From assembly GCA_008360955.1 (NCBI GenBank), contig LUCM01002880.1:188509-252508 (forward strand): a DNA stretch of 64,000 nucleotides, written 5' to 3'. Source of the stretch: Fasciolopsis buskii. Taxonomy: Eukaryota > Platyhelminthes > Trematoda > Plagiorchiida > Fasciolidae. The notes under the pieces were generated by a model. It was not told where the DNA came from, did no database searches, and was given only the letters and a program-made list of their open reading frames with translations. Both the position numbers and the translations under genes were made by a program. Shown here piece after piece: positions 26,901-41,900 of the stretch (the first letter of the stretch is position 1; each line of letters begins with the position of its first letter).

Positions 26901-29900
26901 GGCAGTTAGCATTGCATACCGGTCGCAGACAATGGCTTTCTGCCACTTACTGCATATTCTTAGGTTTTTTTTGAACTCTTCTGGAATGAATTTTCTATGA
27001 GGGCAAACAGAAGATTAATTTGCATGTTTCTGTGGCGTTTTCATCATCATTTTTGCGGTACGCATTCCTATCAATGCAAGGACTGTACCATATAACTCAG
27101 TCTCGTTAGATTTCCCCAGGGATGGGCAAACAGATTAGGTCGCTTAGGCTAGGGACTGATTTTTGGAGGAACTTCGTAAATTAGCCAGGCATTTGGCATT
27201 CAACTGGGACTCGTTAGTAGTTGAACTTCACTGGATCTCTGCACGCTTCTCGCAATATTTCCGCGTTACCAAGCCAAACAGCAAAAAATTCTGAAATGTG
27301 AAACTTTGCTAGCAACCAAATGAAAATTAGAATGCCTCTGCAATGTTTTCACAATGCACAGTTACTGGGCTCTAACTAGAGAGCGCAGGATTATGTCTAT
27401 GACCCCTACCCGGGAAGTAAACTCATGCAGGCCTTCGGTGAAACCTGGTTGATGAAAACTTTTCAACGCTGTCAACTGCAAATTCAGGCATACAACTGAA
27501 AATAAGCAGCATAAGGTCGTTGGTAAGTGTCTTAGCATACAAACAAAAATCAGCGATCAAAAGAAAATTACCGAATTGACAAAACCCACAGTAGAAGACA
27601 AAAAGGTCTTCCTAGTGGGATTTAACCAATTAGAAGTAATCACATTTGTATAGCTAGTGTTAGTGGTTGATACTAAAGTCATACGAATGTTTGTTACTAG
27701 TAACCGTAATAAAAAAACAGCAGTAATGGTAGTAAGGAAAATAAATAGTAATGGCACTAACAATGATGATGACAGTATTGAAAGTGCTGGGAACAGAGTT
27801 AGCACCAGTATCATGAACTGTTAGAGTTATAGTGATACCAGTAGGTGCTGAATCGTTATAAAAGGTCGATTGTCGCTGGTTCGAACGATAAGAGAGTTGT
27901 TCAACGGTCCGGATACGGTGCACATTCAAGCGCTTCAAGTATATTTTCTGAAACATGTTGTGACCGGCTCGGTTTTCGGTACGACGAACTCGGTTTGTGG
28001 ACATTTTTCTGACACCCTGAATTTTTCAAGGTGAGCCGATAACAGCTAAATGAAACTGTGAATAAAAAAGATCCCTGGCGTGTAATCAGAAACGTGGAAC
28101 TTCTTCCCACTCGGATGCTTCAAGTCCCAAGGGGTTTTGAACGGTTAAGAGAATGATCGAAGTCAAAACACAGCAAAACTGGGTGGTCAGGAAGAACGGA
28201 AAGCCATCCAATCGAGTCACACTGGTCGAAATTCCCAGTGCTTATTTTGTTAATTTCTACCAGACATGCTCATTGAAATTCGCCAAGGCAAAATGAAGAA
28301 GCTTAAAAATGTTGCCCAGAGTAACAATGATTTTTTTCATGAACAAGTAAGTCAGACCGAAACTGCGGACTTTAGTGATTCTCAGAAAAAGCTGAATTAG
28401 GTCATAAAACGATTGATTTAAAAGCCTTAAAAGGGCCAATAATGATAGACCCGGGGTGAGGAGGAGGTGGGAAGTAGTTTTGACGAATTTATTCTAAAAG
28501 AAAAAGAAACATCGTATTTTCTACCTTATCTACTTTATCCTACGTAAATCACTGATGCCGTTTGTTGATGCAGGGGGAACCTACTAACGCAGAAACCGAA
28601 TGAATGATGATGTCGCTTCGGAGACTCTAGTGGGCGTGGGGTGTAACTATGGACTTTGTTTGGAGACTTGGTATGAGAATTTTGTTTTCCAGCTAGATAA
28701 GAATTGATTTACCTAAGTCGTGCCACAGACTGGGAGTTCCATCTGATCGTACTTCGGGAGACCACATAGAAAAAAGAAATTAAAAGTATTTTCCAACTTA
28801 TGGGAAGTTAAATTGACTACCAGGTGTAATTCCGTGGACATTGTTCTCACAAAAGTTGCGCTTAGTGATAAAAAGACGTTACGGAACAAAAACAAACTGA
28901 GAAAAGACGAAATGGAAGGCCTCGCAATGAGTTGCTACCACGCCACTGACCACACCTTATCTGAATAAGAAGACTGTGAGGATGCTTTTGTTCCAAATTG
29001 CGCAAGTTGCTAGGAATGAGCTAAATTTAACAGACGGGATCATCCCAGTACATTGGCGACTGGTGACTGGGAAATCTGGAAATTTTTCTTTTTTTACCTT
29101 TAACTTTTTAATTCCTTTATTAGGGAAATAAGTGCGCTTCATTTTAAGAGGTGTGACCCCACCAAAAAAGAACTGCTAATGGGGAAGGTGACCCACGGTT
29201 GGGGGACTCGAACCCCACTAAATTGTCCTCTTGAGCACCGCTGACGATGTGGTTGCGGACCCATAAGGAGACCGTCATGTCCGATTGCACAAGCTCATCT
29301 AGTTAAAAAAACACCTTTAATAAATAAGTGAATACCCGAAACAACGTGCATTTTCCAATCATTTTTAAGGGCAATAGATTAGTCCTAAATCTAATTTAAT
29401 TTTTAAAAATTCAGATCAATACTTCGGGCTCCCAGACAAAACATAGATGAATGCCTAATGGATGTGCGATGGACAATAAGGTGATCACATTACCCAAAAT
29501 CTTTGAGCTTCCTCACAACGCACCTCGTCACGTAGTGCCTACGTGGGGTAGCTGAAAACATTTGACTAAAATCGTTATCGCACTTGCGATATGAAATCAC
29601 TACGCAGAACACTTCCGCTTTTGTTGCCCAGACTTCTATCACCAGCCGCTTGGATCCTTGTTTTCCTGTTTGATCTGTGAAAGCCATTTGAAATTGATGT
29701 TGATCAATAATTTTTATAGGTTATAGTAGCATGTTTTGCACTCAGTCGACTTTGCTGATCATAACTCCTTCAAGTCCATGGTGGACACATCGTTACTAGC
29801 TGCAGGTTTTACGATTTTTGGGATAAACACATTCACACAGTTAATGAATAACCATCTTACTAGTTCGGCGCTGATCGGATTATCAGCAACGCTGACTTGA

Positions 29901-32900
29901 GTCATGGAGGTGGCAAGTTCGACTTCTCTCAGTGTCGGCAAGTTTCCCAATCAAAACATTTGAAATCGTTGTAACTCCTCTAACTAATACTATAATCTAA
30001 TTACATAAATGGTTATTGCAAGTATTTCTTTCGGTTCCAATTACAGATGCTTCAGTTTGCTCACAAAGTTCAACGCCTGCGCAAACGTCGTGCAATGATC
30101 CCAAAATGTTCGGCAATCTCAACTGGTTGTTCAAATGACTGCGTTCAGTTCGACAGTTCACTTAGTACGAACAACAGCAACAACACAAATACGAGTTCTG
30201 AAGACAGCTCTTCCTGCGACAGTTTCGCTTTCCGTCGAGCCACACGACTTCGAATGCACATGGGGCTGCGCGTGACGGCTAGACGTTCCGGTCTATCCAA
30301 GGCAATTATTTCCCGATACAAAACCGGTGGAACTGCCTCATCCGAGTTAGATTACACTTCTAGCAGTGAACAGTCATGTGACACGGTAATCTTTCTTGGT
30401 CGACATACCACGGGAGACTCACATTTGGCGTCTGTTCGATCTACGCGAACTCGATTGGCACAGATTACTAGCTGTGCAGTCCGTGAGACACACTCGGTTA
30501 GTTTTTCACAGTTACACAATTTGGGACACCTGAGATAACATACTAATTTGTATTGGTGCACAGAACAAATTGACGATATCAGATCCAGGAAACGTTTTAT
30601 TTGGGTCTGCCGTATGATATGGCTAGCCAGTTCGATTAAGTTTTAAAACTCTCATAAAAGCCATAGGAGATACTGTTTAGTAGGTTTCATTAACACATTT
30701 TCTACATACCTTCTCAAATGAACGAGAAAATCGGATTTGCGAGTGAGCCTCGTTCGTATCCTCTTGTATACCGGAATGGAAAGATGGGAATGTGAGCTTC
30801 TAGTTCTCATACCTAGCGTTGTAATGCAGTTAGGTTTCTTGATGACTTTGAAAATGTATTGACCAAGGTTTAGGGAAAGGTTTTCAGAAGCTCTTCGTCG
30901 TAAATGGCAGATAACCAGTCGACGTAACATCGTTAGTTCCGAATGGTAGTTACAGGTAGACTTTTGGGTTTAACAGACCGTTATCCCCAAGTTCCAACTT
31001 TATCAGTTCAATGCTGTTGTATTTGTGTCACGATAATTTAGTCCACTGAACTGTTGCGTTATTTTGATTACGCAGACTTTCGGTGGTTTGACATTGTAGT
31101 TACCTCCACGTGGAGTTAGAATCTACAAATATTAGGTGACAAGCTTTTAGTCCGTCGAGTTGTTTGTTCAGCTTCTTTCTTTAATTGGGACCAGTTCCTG
31201 TTCATCATTCTGTATCCGGGAACCAATTCAATGTCTTTTGATCACATTAATGTGAAGTTTCCATTAAAAGGCTTATCTTTTCTCTCTGTCTGAAACGTTC
31301 CACATTCTGCACACAAATAACGAAATGGATGTATTGGTATGCACTTTTAGTTCTGCAATATAATTGCATTATAAACCATAAATGAACCGTTTTAGTTTGA
31401 GCTAATTCATTTTTAACAACGTGGTGAAGTTTCCTTTCTACTAGCGTATGCCACGCGCACGTTTGAACTCGGGCGGTTTTTCCTACTCGACAATCCTGGC
31501 GGGAAACATTCAATACCTTGCAGTTTGGTTTTCAACAAAATGGACGTTTCGCGCCTTAAGTCAATGATAATAAAGTGACCACCTACTAATACTCTTTTCC
31601 TAAATTGTTCCGGGACCCAGAAAGTCACGTTTGACTGGTACTCGGTGCAAATGGTGGGTGGGATGAGTCAGTTCATGGTATTTAGGCCATCAGAACATCT
31701 GTCCAGATAGCTGGCACCATAGTTCGTGTTTCCGCTTTCGCAGTCCGAAGAACTAAAATAATGAATAGCCATTGCAAGTTTATTTGGACATGTGAGATTA
31801 AATGAACGTTGTGTCGGTGACGAATACTTTAAGCTAATAATTCAGAAACGAATATATTTTGCGCCTTTCGCTACACTTACGACATGCGGTTGTACTCTTG
31901 ACAAAACGCAGTTTAACTTACTAGCTAACACAAAGTAGTATGTGGTCTTCATGACTGGACCTTAGAACGTGTATGTTAAATGTAAAACGAAGTATTTCGA
32001 GCGAAGTAAACGAAAGTCAAGCACTGAGGTGGGCCTTGTTTAAAAAAGGCTATTTGAGATATCCTAACAAAAAGTAAGCAAACCAAATGTGTAAAATGTT
32101 TAAATTAGTCTCGTCTTCCAACCGATGACCATCCAGCCTTCTGTACTATTTGGCCTGGGAATCCGAACAAAAAGGTGTGCATTCTCTGGCCCATAAATTT
32201 CACTTTTTCTTCAATTTCAGTGACATGTTTTGAATACCAATGTCGCGATTTGCATTTGAGTCGTAGACACGGCAAAAAATCATACACAGTTTCTTATTAC
32301 GCCCACCCAAGATTGGGTAACTTTGCGACACCGAGTTTTTTTCTTTTCATTAGTAACCGTTTTTTAATTCTGCCTAGTTTGAGTAGTTCGGTCAGCTTTC
32401 TTGATCCGCAGTTTCGTGTTCGGTAAAAATCAGCCAGTAGATGGAGCCAACTTTTCCGACTCACTGCTTCCTTGTCTTTCCCGGCTGCAGCATTCGAAAC
32501 AACCAGTGCTTAAGTGCACACACGCACACACGCAGTCAACTTCAACCCTAATTTGGTTGTCCCAACTCAGTCCAGAACCGTCATCATTGACTAGGAAAAT
32601 GAAGTTAGTTGAGTGATGACAATTGGTTAATTCTATTTGTTTTCATTAGCATGAACTTCCCGGGAATAATTTCTCTTCAAACTCGAGAAGGTGGCAATGA
32701 TATCACGGTCATTTTCTCCCACTCTTCTGAAATTCAATTATACCTAAGAGTTTTCGCTGCATGACGGAATAAAATAACTGACTGCAGATCAGTGGAAACT
32801 TTCTCGAGACTCTCACAAACTCACATGACTTGAACTGTTGGTTTGCATGTTTGGGTAGATTTTCCGCTAACCGTAAACTGCGGTTATCTCGTGCCTGATC

Positions 32901-35900
32901 GGAATTGCACACACATTTTCGTCATCGATTGCTGATCCTTAACTGATTACATTATTGGTCCGCCCATGACAAGAATTGCGAGGTTTGTTCAGCGCGAGTA
33001 ACAAAGTCACTGTTGTGTGTTTTCGCATAAGTACTTTATCTAACCGCGCAGAAATCTTCCTAAGGTCCTAGATGAACAGTTTGACCTCTGGACCCAGAAC
33101 ATTGTGTCACTACTCGTAGTGATTGTCCAGGGGGTAGCCGACTGTAGTCCTCCCTATCTATATGGTGTTTCATCTTAAGTTGTACTGTGATCTTCTAGAT
33201 GACCTTAAAGTGGATACGTAATTATCTGACCAGTTCCGTTCGCGTTTAATGTTCGCGACGACGGAACATGAATTAGTGACATTACCCTTACACTATGCAA
33301 TTCAAAACTGATCTGTTTCATTGATTTGAGTGAACAACTACGGATTGGAGGCTCGTGCATCACCTGGTATGCTTGTGCTTTGTGGTAACGATTTCTAACA
33401 TTCTTTTTTATTAGTCTCAAATTCTCCCAAAAAAGTTGGGAAGAAAACAACACACAACCAGTCGGCATATTTCCTTGAAGATGCTCCTAGTTTCTGACAC
33501 GTAAATAATTAATGAGATACTTTGGGTCCGACAAAAATTCCCCTTTCGATGTAACCCACAGACAAAATAATTTTTTGTCACAAGTGGCTAACTGGGAGCA
33601 TTTTGCAATCTTGTTTGGTTTCTAACGTATTTAACCTAAAAACCCCCGGACGCATCTACCATTACAGTAATCCTTTGTCCACTAATGATCTTGCCAGTGA
33701 AGCGACTGCTTCGTTGATTTGATCCAGCTGTTTTCTCGTGCACATCAACGGACAGAACGACCAACGGAGAGCTATCTGTCCAAACCCGCAATCTGTCCGA
33801 AGTCTTTTCATTGTTCAGTTGGGAACTGTTACTTTTTGTGCAAAAGATTTTGTAAACTTACATTCCATAGGTCTCAGAGACAAAATACACTACTGCTCTG
33901 TTGGCACTGCTTTCGTCATCCTATGTTGAGTCGGTCGAACTGTCCGTATGCCAACAACAACAACTGAACCCTCTTTTAATGACTTTTTATTGCAAGTGGT
34001 CAAGATGGAACGGCGGGTGTTTTTGAGCCCCTCAGCAGTACAATGGAACAAAAATTTTGCTCACTATGGACTAATGCGGTATGTTTTCATGAAAAAATTG
34101 TAAATGGATAACGAGGCCACTAGTAATAATAGTAATACTGACAATAAGAAATAAGTAAACTGCGGTGATAGAAAAATAGCGAAACAAAACCACATGTTAC
34201 CTGCCGTTGCCTTTTAGCATGTAATATATAGGTTTACAGAAAATTTGCCTAATTAAATGAATCATGGAGGAGTATTCAAGCAAAACTAGAGCATTGGGTG
34301 CATATATACGTACCGCATTGAACTCCTAAGGATAGGACACCTACTTTCAAGCGCACCTACGCTTTATTTTGATTCACTGTCTTGGTTTAATAGGGCGCGA
34401 CTTAATTGGATCTCCTCACCAAATCTCCTTAACGACACCAAGCCGAAATCCTACGGTAAGAGCCTACGATGCACGTATTTTATCAACTGAGGATACTGGA
34501 CAAAATGTAAAACAAAAACGTTTCTTTGTTTCGTTTCTGAAATGGATTTTGGGGCAAAACCATTAAGTTTTTGATAGTTTTGGGGATGACCACTAGGATG
34601 ACAAGGTGACGCGGCGGCGGAACATGACTATAATGCCTATAGCTACGGTAATATCTACAGACGCCTGGCAATATGTGTACGTGCTCCCTTGGACTATCAA
34701 AGACGGAAAAACCAAAAAACGCCAATCAGTTTCTTTTGTATTTTCATACGGTTTTCAAGAAACTATACAGTCAAAAACCACGATACGGTACGAACCCCTT
34801 GCCACTGTTCATAGTGGTCTGCACCCGTTTGTCTGTCATTAAGAATTAAATGTAAATACAAATATTGTTTGCAAGCAAATCGTTTAAGAGGTACAAATGT
34901 TTCCATGTAAGATGTAAGCCCTCCTTGTAAGTCGATAACTAATCGCCTTTGTAATCGTGATTTGCCTCCGTAGTTGAAAAAATTAATGAAAATTTGACAG
35001 ATTGTTGTAATCAAAAGAATATTACGTGAATTCGATGGTCCGGCGGTGCGCGTTTCACCAACACCACTCATTTGCCATTGATATCTGGAATTACACAGAC
35101 TACTCTTGTAAATGCGCAGAAGTTTTTAAACTCGTCTGTTATCCGAAAGGAAACAGTTATCTTTTGACGAAATATGGCTTGAAATAGATAAAAAAAAAAG
35201 AAATGATCATAACCCTGCCAGTTTGTACTTTTAGTCAACTTAATGGGCTGAGGATTTGCATATACCTGTTGCGAATGGCATCTCCCATCTACCGATGTTT
35301 AGCCCAAAAGTACGGTCGATAGCTGCTGATATCTGACAGACAAACAACTTATGTGCCGAACTTCAGGCCCCATAGATTCTTCGAACTATACCATTCATTG
35401 TTCCATTTAACTATCCATGTTTGTATAAGAGGCCCTCTATTACTGTGGTCCAGATGTTCGTCAGTTAAATATGGAGGACTGATACTTTCGGGTTTCCGTC
35501 ACTTTCCTTGCGTTGTTTCTTGGATGAATACGTCCATCCTTAGAATAGGCAGTTTCTGGTCCAATGAAATAACGGAAACAAATTTCTGATTTGATATCTT
35601 CCTGTTCGTCAAAAATTTTGGTGGACTTACAAATCTGAAAGTAGATGCAGGCATCGACTTCCTGAGCCTTAAACTGAAACAAGAAAATGAATATACCTAG
35701 TGATTGTGAAAGTTCATGGGATTTGATTTCGCCTTACGTAACCTGGAATCCTAAAGTCCGTCGCAATGCGGTAGAAAATTCCACGTAGACCACTAGAAAA
35801 ATAGAAAATTGCCTGGCTATTCCGACCAACAAATCATTGTTTCTTAGACAATTCTAGGCAGTTCTTGTTAATGATTGCGAGCCTGGAGACGGCTGAATCC

Positions 35901-38900
35901 TTCCTTTTATGCAGTCTAGTCCGGTTTGTCATGCACATTGATTTTCGCAGACATTTGCTTTTTTCCAAACACTTTAAAAAGATGGTCAATTCCATTCTTC
36001 GCATAGGACGCGCACGAAGGTGCCTCCTATTCTGTACGAGAGAAAATGCCAGATTAAGTCAGACGAATGATGTACGAAAGTGCCCCCTTTAAGTAACGCA
36101 GCATAGCTCATAATCTGTTAGATTCCAGCAAGATTGTCCTTACCTGATTCCGGACTCCAATGATCGAACACAAAAAACAAACACTGGAAACCCGGTATTA
36201 TTATCTCTAAATTCCATTTTCTGTCATCGACATTGATGCGGATGAACGTTGCGCCATACTTTATTCCTCCCAATTTAGAGATGACAGCTATTTAGTTCAC
36301 AAATGCAGCAACAAAAGCAATAAATAAATGCACGTGTTGAATTGTCGTTATTCATCGTCAGTATTTGGTCAAACCACAGCCCCAGAAGGAACCGAATTCG
36401 CCAAATGAAAAGACTTCCAGAAGGTTATTATTTGTTCTTTTAAAAGCCCTGCCACAAAATTTAGCGCGAACTGTTGCGTGCTGCAGTGGCTTCAATGGGT
36501 AACCAAATTTGTTTAGGCCCACTCATTAGTTCGTGCTATCACGTTTGCCTTGGACAACGTACGATACTCCAATGCAGCAGAAACGTTCATTTTTCTTAAC
36601 GGAATGTTAAACTCTTTCGCCGAATTTTGGGCATTTATTTTTGTGGAAAAGGGATTTTTAAAATCATTTATTCATCCCTGTTAGAGTGACGAAAAGCACA
36701 CAAAAGGAGGATACCGGTGACCAAGAACAAGATGTCCAAATAGTTTTTGGTTAAGGGAAAAGGGTTGAAAATTTTGAGGATATATTGATCACAAGTCCTT
36801 GAGACATTTGTACTGCATTTTATTACATTGTACTAAATGGACATTTCAGGCATAAACATCCTCGACGAATTGGATTCTACTGTCTTCACGCCAGATATTC
36901 AATGACCAGCAATTTGGAGAGAGATTGCCCCGTTATTTTTATTTATTCATTATGTATGAGTTGTTAGAGTACATAAAGCATGAGGTAATAATAAGTGGGA
37001 CATTTGCCATGGAAATCAGAGTGCTCACTGAAAACCCTTCGTTTTGGACAATAGGTAACGCAGTTCGGCGAGATTAAACACCCGGCCACGAACGAACTAT
37101 TCGCAGCCGGTGAACCCGGCCTCCTACTGTAGTGAGTTGGTTACAATGGACTCAGTAGGCCACATTTCTCGAAATTTTCATTATTTAGCCTCCAAATTAA
37201 TCTGGAGAAACACACACCAGAACCATTGAGTGTTCTCCAATAGAGACCACTTGGAAAGGTTAACATTTATGAATGCTATATTTTCAACCTGACGTCAGTG
37301 GTCGGCGGTCAATATCGTGGCGTTGGTACCGTAATATCGCGAGTTTGAGTCCACCGCGAACTGAACTCCCGCATGTTTGTTTTCTGTTGCCCAGTATCCC
37401 ATTCTTGGAAATCATGCATACCGTGGTTTTGTTTCCGAAGAGAGCAAAGTCAAAAACGTTGATCGGAAAGAAACAGGCAAAAAGCGTACAAAGGTGTAGA
37501 ATGGGATTAGCCATTCCCAAACAAATTATACGTGCTCAAACGGCGACAACGTCTTATCAGTTTGAACTCGACTTTGTCGTTGAATATTTGTCCCTTTGTC
37601 GCATTTTTCGTCGCTTTTGCGATAAGACTGGTCACTTCACTGCACTTATGCTGCCTGCCAAAGTGATTATTTTACTGGCTGACTGTATGAACAGTCAAAC
37701 TAAGCGCAACATGCACGTGTGCAAATACAAGCCCCGGATGCATTGAAGGAATTTGTTTTTAATTTTTTGTTTCAATGTACGACACGAAAACAATGCCCTC
37801 GGTTTCCTAAACTTGATCTCACTTGATTGCGTATAACTAACCAGATTCGATGCGATGGCTTCCTATCAACCGCATTTCATCCACCGAAGGTGACTGACCT
37901 AGACGAGTGGCTTCCATAAGCAAGCAATTAATCACAGATTTCTAGTGGCTAAGTGCCAACTTGCCCATTTCTACTGCGGAGCTTTTTTCATCCACGGATA
38001 TTTGACGATTATTGTCATGTTTCACTGCCGTTATTAGCGTGCTGTTGATCAAGTGTTTAACTGATCTACTGAAATCATTGACAAGAATGACCAGAACCGT
38101 GAATTTCTTGTTGGTTACTTTTTTCTACATATTTGGAAAGGTGCATCACTTTTGCTATAAACAGAATTTCACTGTCTGTCAGGAAGTGAGATACGTTTCC
38201 CGCAATGTTTCTTTCAAATCGTTGGACAGATGTCCTTTTCATCTGAAACCTATCTTTCACGGTACGAAATACCATTAGTCCTTCTGTTCCATGCCGGAAA
38301 CTATTTATCCGTAAATACTGTTTTAAAAAATTCTGTACAAAAATTTCTTGATATGGCGTTTCTGGTTAGGCGATCCTCATGGACTTGTTGGATGTCCGAC
38401 TTCGGTCTGGCTGTTTGCTTTCGGACGGATTTCCTCCGTGGAGGTTTAATTGCCGAAGATATGTTGGAATGTCTGAATCATAGTTCCGTTTTCATGGAAG
38501 ATAAATTGTGGACTTAATTATCAGGTTTTACCCAAACAGCCCAATACTGTGGCACTTCTCGCTTTCAGAACAAATTGGTAAAAATTGGTTTAGTGATATT
38601 GGGAGAAAGTTTTCGAATGCCACTGTGAAGTATAACCCGTTCGCGTGTCCAATAAAACTGTTCATGCCCTGAAAGGTTCTCTCGGAAAGATTGATGCGAG
38701 TGATTGTTTGCTTCAGAGTTGTCGAAGGCGTTTACAGTTTGTAGTTTTGGAATAACTGATGGACAAGCTTGTCCTGAGATATAATAAGCATGACAGCTTG
38801 TACCCAAAAATGTGTAGATTTTTTTGAAAGCAATCAGTCAACTTATCCGACGATTTTTCTGGTCTCCAATTAGAACATTCCGTTCTGCGTCAGCGTTGAG

Positions 38901-41900
38901 ACAGCAGTCTCAAAAGCGTTCGCTGTAAACAAGTTACGTTCGAAATGATTTAAGACTTCATTGTTATACAGTATCCTGAGATTGTTTCTTAATGCCTGAA
39001 TAATGTCATTAAAGATCCCAATCGAAGTACTTTTACTGTCAACAATGAAACAAATGTGAATAGATTAGAAAGACGTTGGAAGGGTCAGCATGATCAGCTG
39101 TTCTTGTTTGTTTGCACCACTTCGTTTTTAGGATGCAAGCGAAACCGAAAAACCGAGTCAGCATCCTGAGGGAGATCCGAAAACCGGTGAATCGGTCGAT
39201 CATTCGGAGACAGCTGAGCACAAACCTCATTCCGGTCGAACGCACCGACGTGGAAGTGTTCCGTCAGCAGACACTGGCGGTCTGCGTGGTACCGAACCGA
39301 AGAAGACTATTCCGCGGACTAATGTTCACGCTTGGCCAAGAGCTGCAGCTCGAAATGCGGTGGAGATTCTGAGCACTCAGAAAGAGCAATGGATCGACGG
39401 TCCGAAAGCCAACTTCAAAGTGACTAAGTCGACTGACTCCGGTGCGGCACAGTCGGAGTTATCCGTGGATCCCACCAGTCGGCCAAATATGATCGATAAG
39501 GTTTGTTTGACAGTATTGAGCTTTTGTTGTGTAAATGGCTCAGTTTTCAAACGAACGTGACGAGACATTTCAGCAACTAGTTCACATTGGCGTACAATTG
39601 ACCAAATCCAGAGGACATGTTAGTCGGAATGCAACCGATCACATGCAGGGCAAGTCTCACTCGGCCAATGATACTCTAAAATTCCGGTAGTAGCACCGGC
39701 AAACCATTATCTAATAGTTCACTAGTGAAATTTGTAGTAGTCTCTTTGTCCTCTCATTTATTAACCACTTTTCATTCATCAAGTCATTTTTGCGGGCTTT
39801 CCTTTCTGTATTTTCGTAATGGTAATTGTAAAACTTGGCTTTTATGCAACCGATCACCAGTTCAATCCTCTCATTGTCCGGCAATTTTCGCGTCCATCAG
39901 CACACACGGACCGATGTACAACCAGGCCAGTTCAATTTTCTAAACCTGCTTAATTCTGTTAGTTTATTTTAATATTAATTGAATTGATATATGACCTTTA
40001 TTGCCATTGGGGTGACTTTTGGTGATATTATGCTTACGCAGTTGATGATATTAGATGGAGGCATGAACTGAGCAGTTGTTACATACGCACATTCTCTCGG
40101 ATCGACATTTCACCTTTTTCGGTTCAAAACTTGAGTAAAGTTGGAAATAGAGTAATATTTGCTTAGTTCTTTGCTCGCATCCATGGCACTACCGCTGGGC
40201 TTTCAGAAAAGTACTTGAACTACGAAATAAGCATGCACACGCTAAACTGATTTCGTAAACTGATTTCGGAGAATTGAACCCAGTTACAGTAGATGTATTG
40301 ATTCCAGCTATTTGTCTGCTGCTTGCGTAACTTAAGGACAGATTCACTCCTCGCCTTTTGACGCATCTGTCCCTCTTTTAGTCATTGCTCCCTGGCTGTG
40401 AAGTTGGTTCAGCTCCCAAGTTGTTGGCCTTCAAATTGTACAGTAATTCACAGTTGGCCCTTTGTGATATACTTTAATGATACTTTTGAACTTTCCTTTT
40501 GTTCAGTAAGCTCTTCGTTTTTCAGTCAATTTATCCCACACCAATTCGCTCTGTATTATCACTGGTCAAGGAATGTTCCGCTAGATTGCTGTTTTAGTTA
40601 TTAGAAAATACACTGTCTACGATAAGAAGAGAATAAACGCAAATACATTGTTTACAAAAGCAGTTCCCTCGGCTGGAGTAATTGGGATTCGACGTTTTGG
40701 CTAGTTCGACTAACTTACCCCGCACAGATTTCAATCGATCTGACCGAAACAGATCTGAGAAAGGGGACTTTTACTGACCGAAACGAGACCTCGTGTTTAC
40801 TTTCGCCAACAGCGCTATGATCTTAATGAACAGATATTTTCTCACGGAACATCACCCAATGCATCATCATAGTTTTAATTCAACTAGGACACCATGCCGA
40901 TGTGACAGGCTAAGAAAATTTAATATTCACCACCTAATATGTATATGACTTCACCAAAATGATGATTTGAACAGGCCAACATGATCTGATTGTTACCAAT
41001 TTCTACTAGAGAACAGAGATTTGTAACCATTCCAGATCGATTTACAGATTGCTGGCCAGGTGGCAGTTCGAAGTTCATCATTGCATCACCTCCCCCTTCT
41101 GTACAAAGTCAAGGTGAATAGAATTCGTTTGTCATATTTTTGCAACCCAATTACACGTTCGGTAAACATTTTTCAGGATGCAGTTTCAAATAACTCACGT
41201 TCGTCGTCATCACATGAGGTGAACGTGGTTCGTTGTTCGCACGACAAATTAGGAACACAAATTAAGTTGTCTATTTCGCTCTGGAATTACTGCAAACCTA
41301 TTGTTGTTGGGATATTGTATAGCTTTTGGCAACGGTGACGACAATTTAATGTCAACCAAACCGTCACGTGTACTGAATTTTGTTAGTACTAGACTAGTTT
41401 CTCAAAGATTACCGTTCTCACTTGCATTTCTAAAGGTTCATTGCAAACGGACATTTTCTTGTTTCGACAAGTTCACGGACATTAATACGTCAGAGAAGTG
41501 GCGTCGCATATTCCCAATGGCAAGATGCCTCACGGGAACCGTGCACCAGTGGGAATCTTACGGATTTAAATCTCCCGGCTAAAAGCCAAGTAAAAAATCC
41601 GACAGAATCATTTCCGTGGATGTATGTGAAACAGTGTCTCCATCGTTCCACTAAGTTATTAAATGTAGCCACCCATGATGGTGATACGCTAACGTATCAT
41701 TCATCGATATTCATAATCTCCGATACTGTTGAGAAGGTTAAATGCTTAGATTTTATGTCTACCCTCGTAGTACTGTGATTCGGATAAACACCAGTCTAGT
41801 GTGTTTAAATGGTCTTCATTTGTCGATTTATTCAATCACCGAAAAATTTCAACTTCTAAATAATTCTGCAAGTCTTATTCGTCATCCTCATAGTATAACT

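Noticed and set aside
37273..37746. 157-aa + strand ORF in intron 6.
   Set aside because: Its start overlaps a SINE fragment, no domain is recognisable and the composition is irregular.
39112..39372. 86-codon frame with Arg-rich peptide over exon 7.
   Set aside because: It stops within the exon and does not match the phases of exons 6 and 8.
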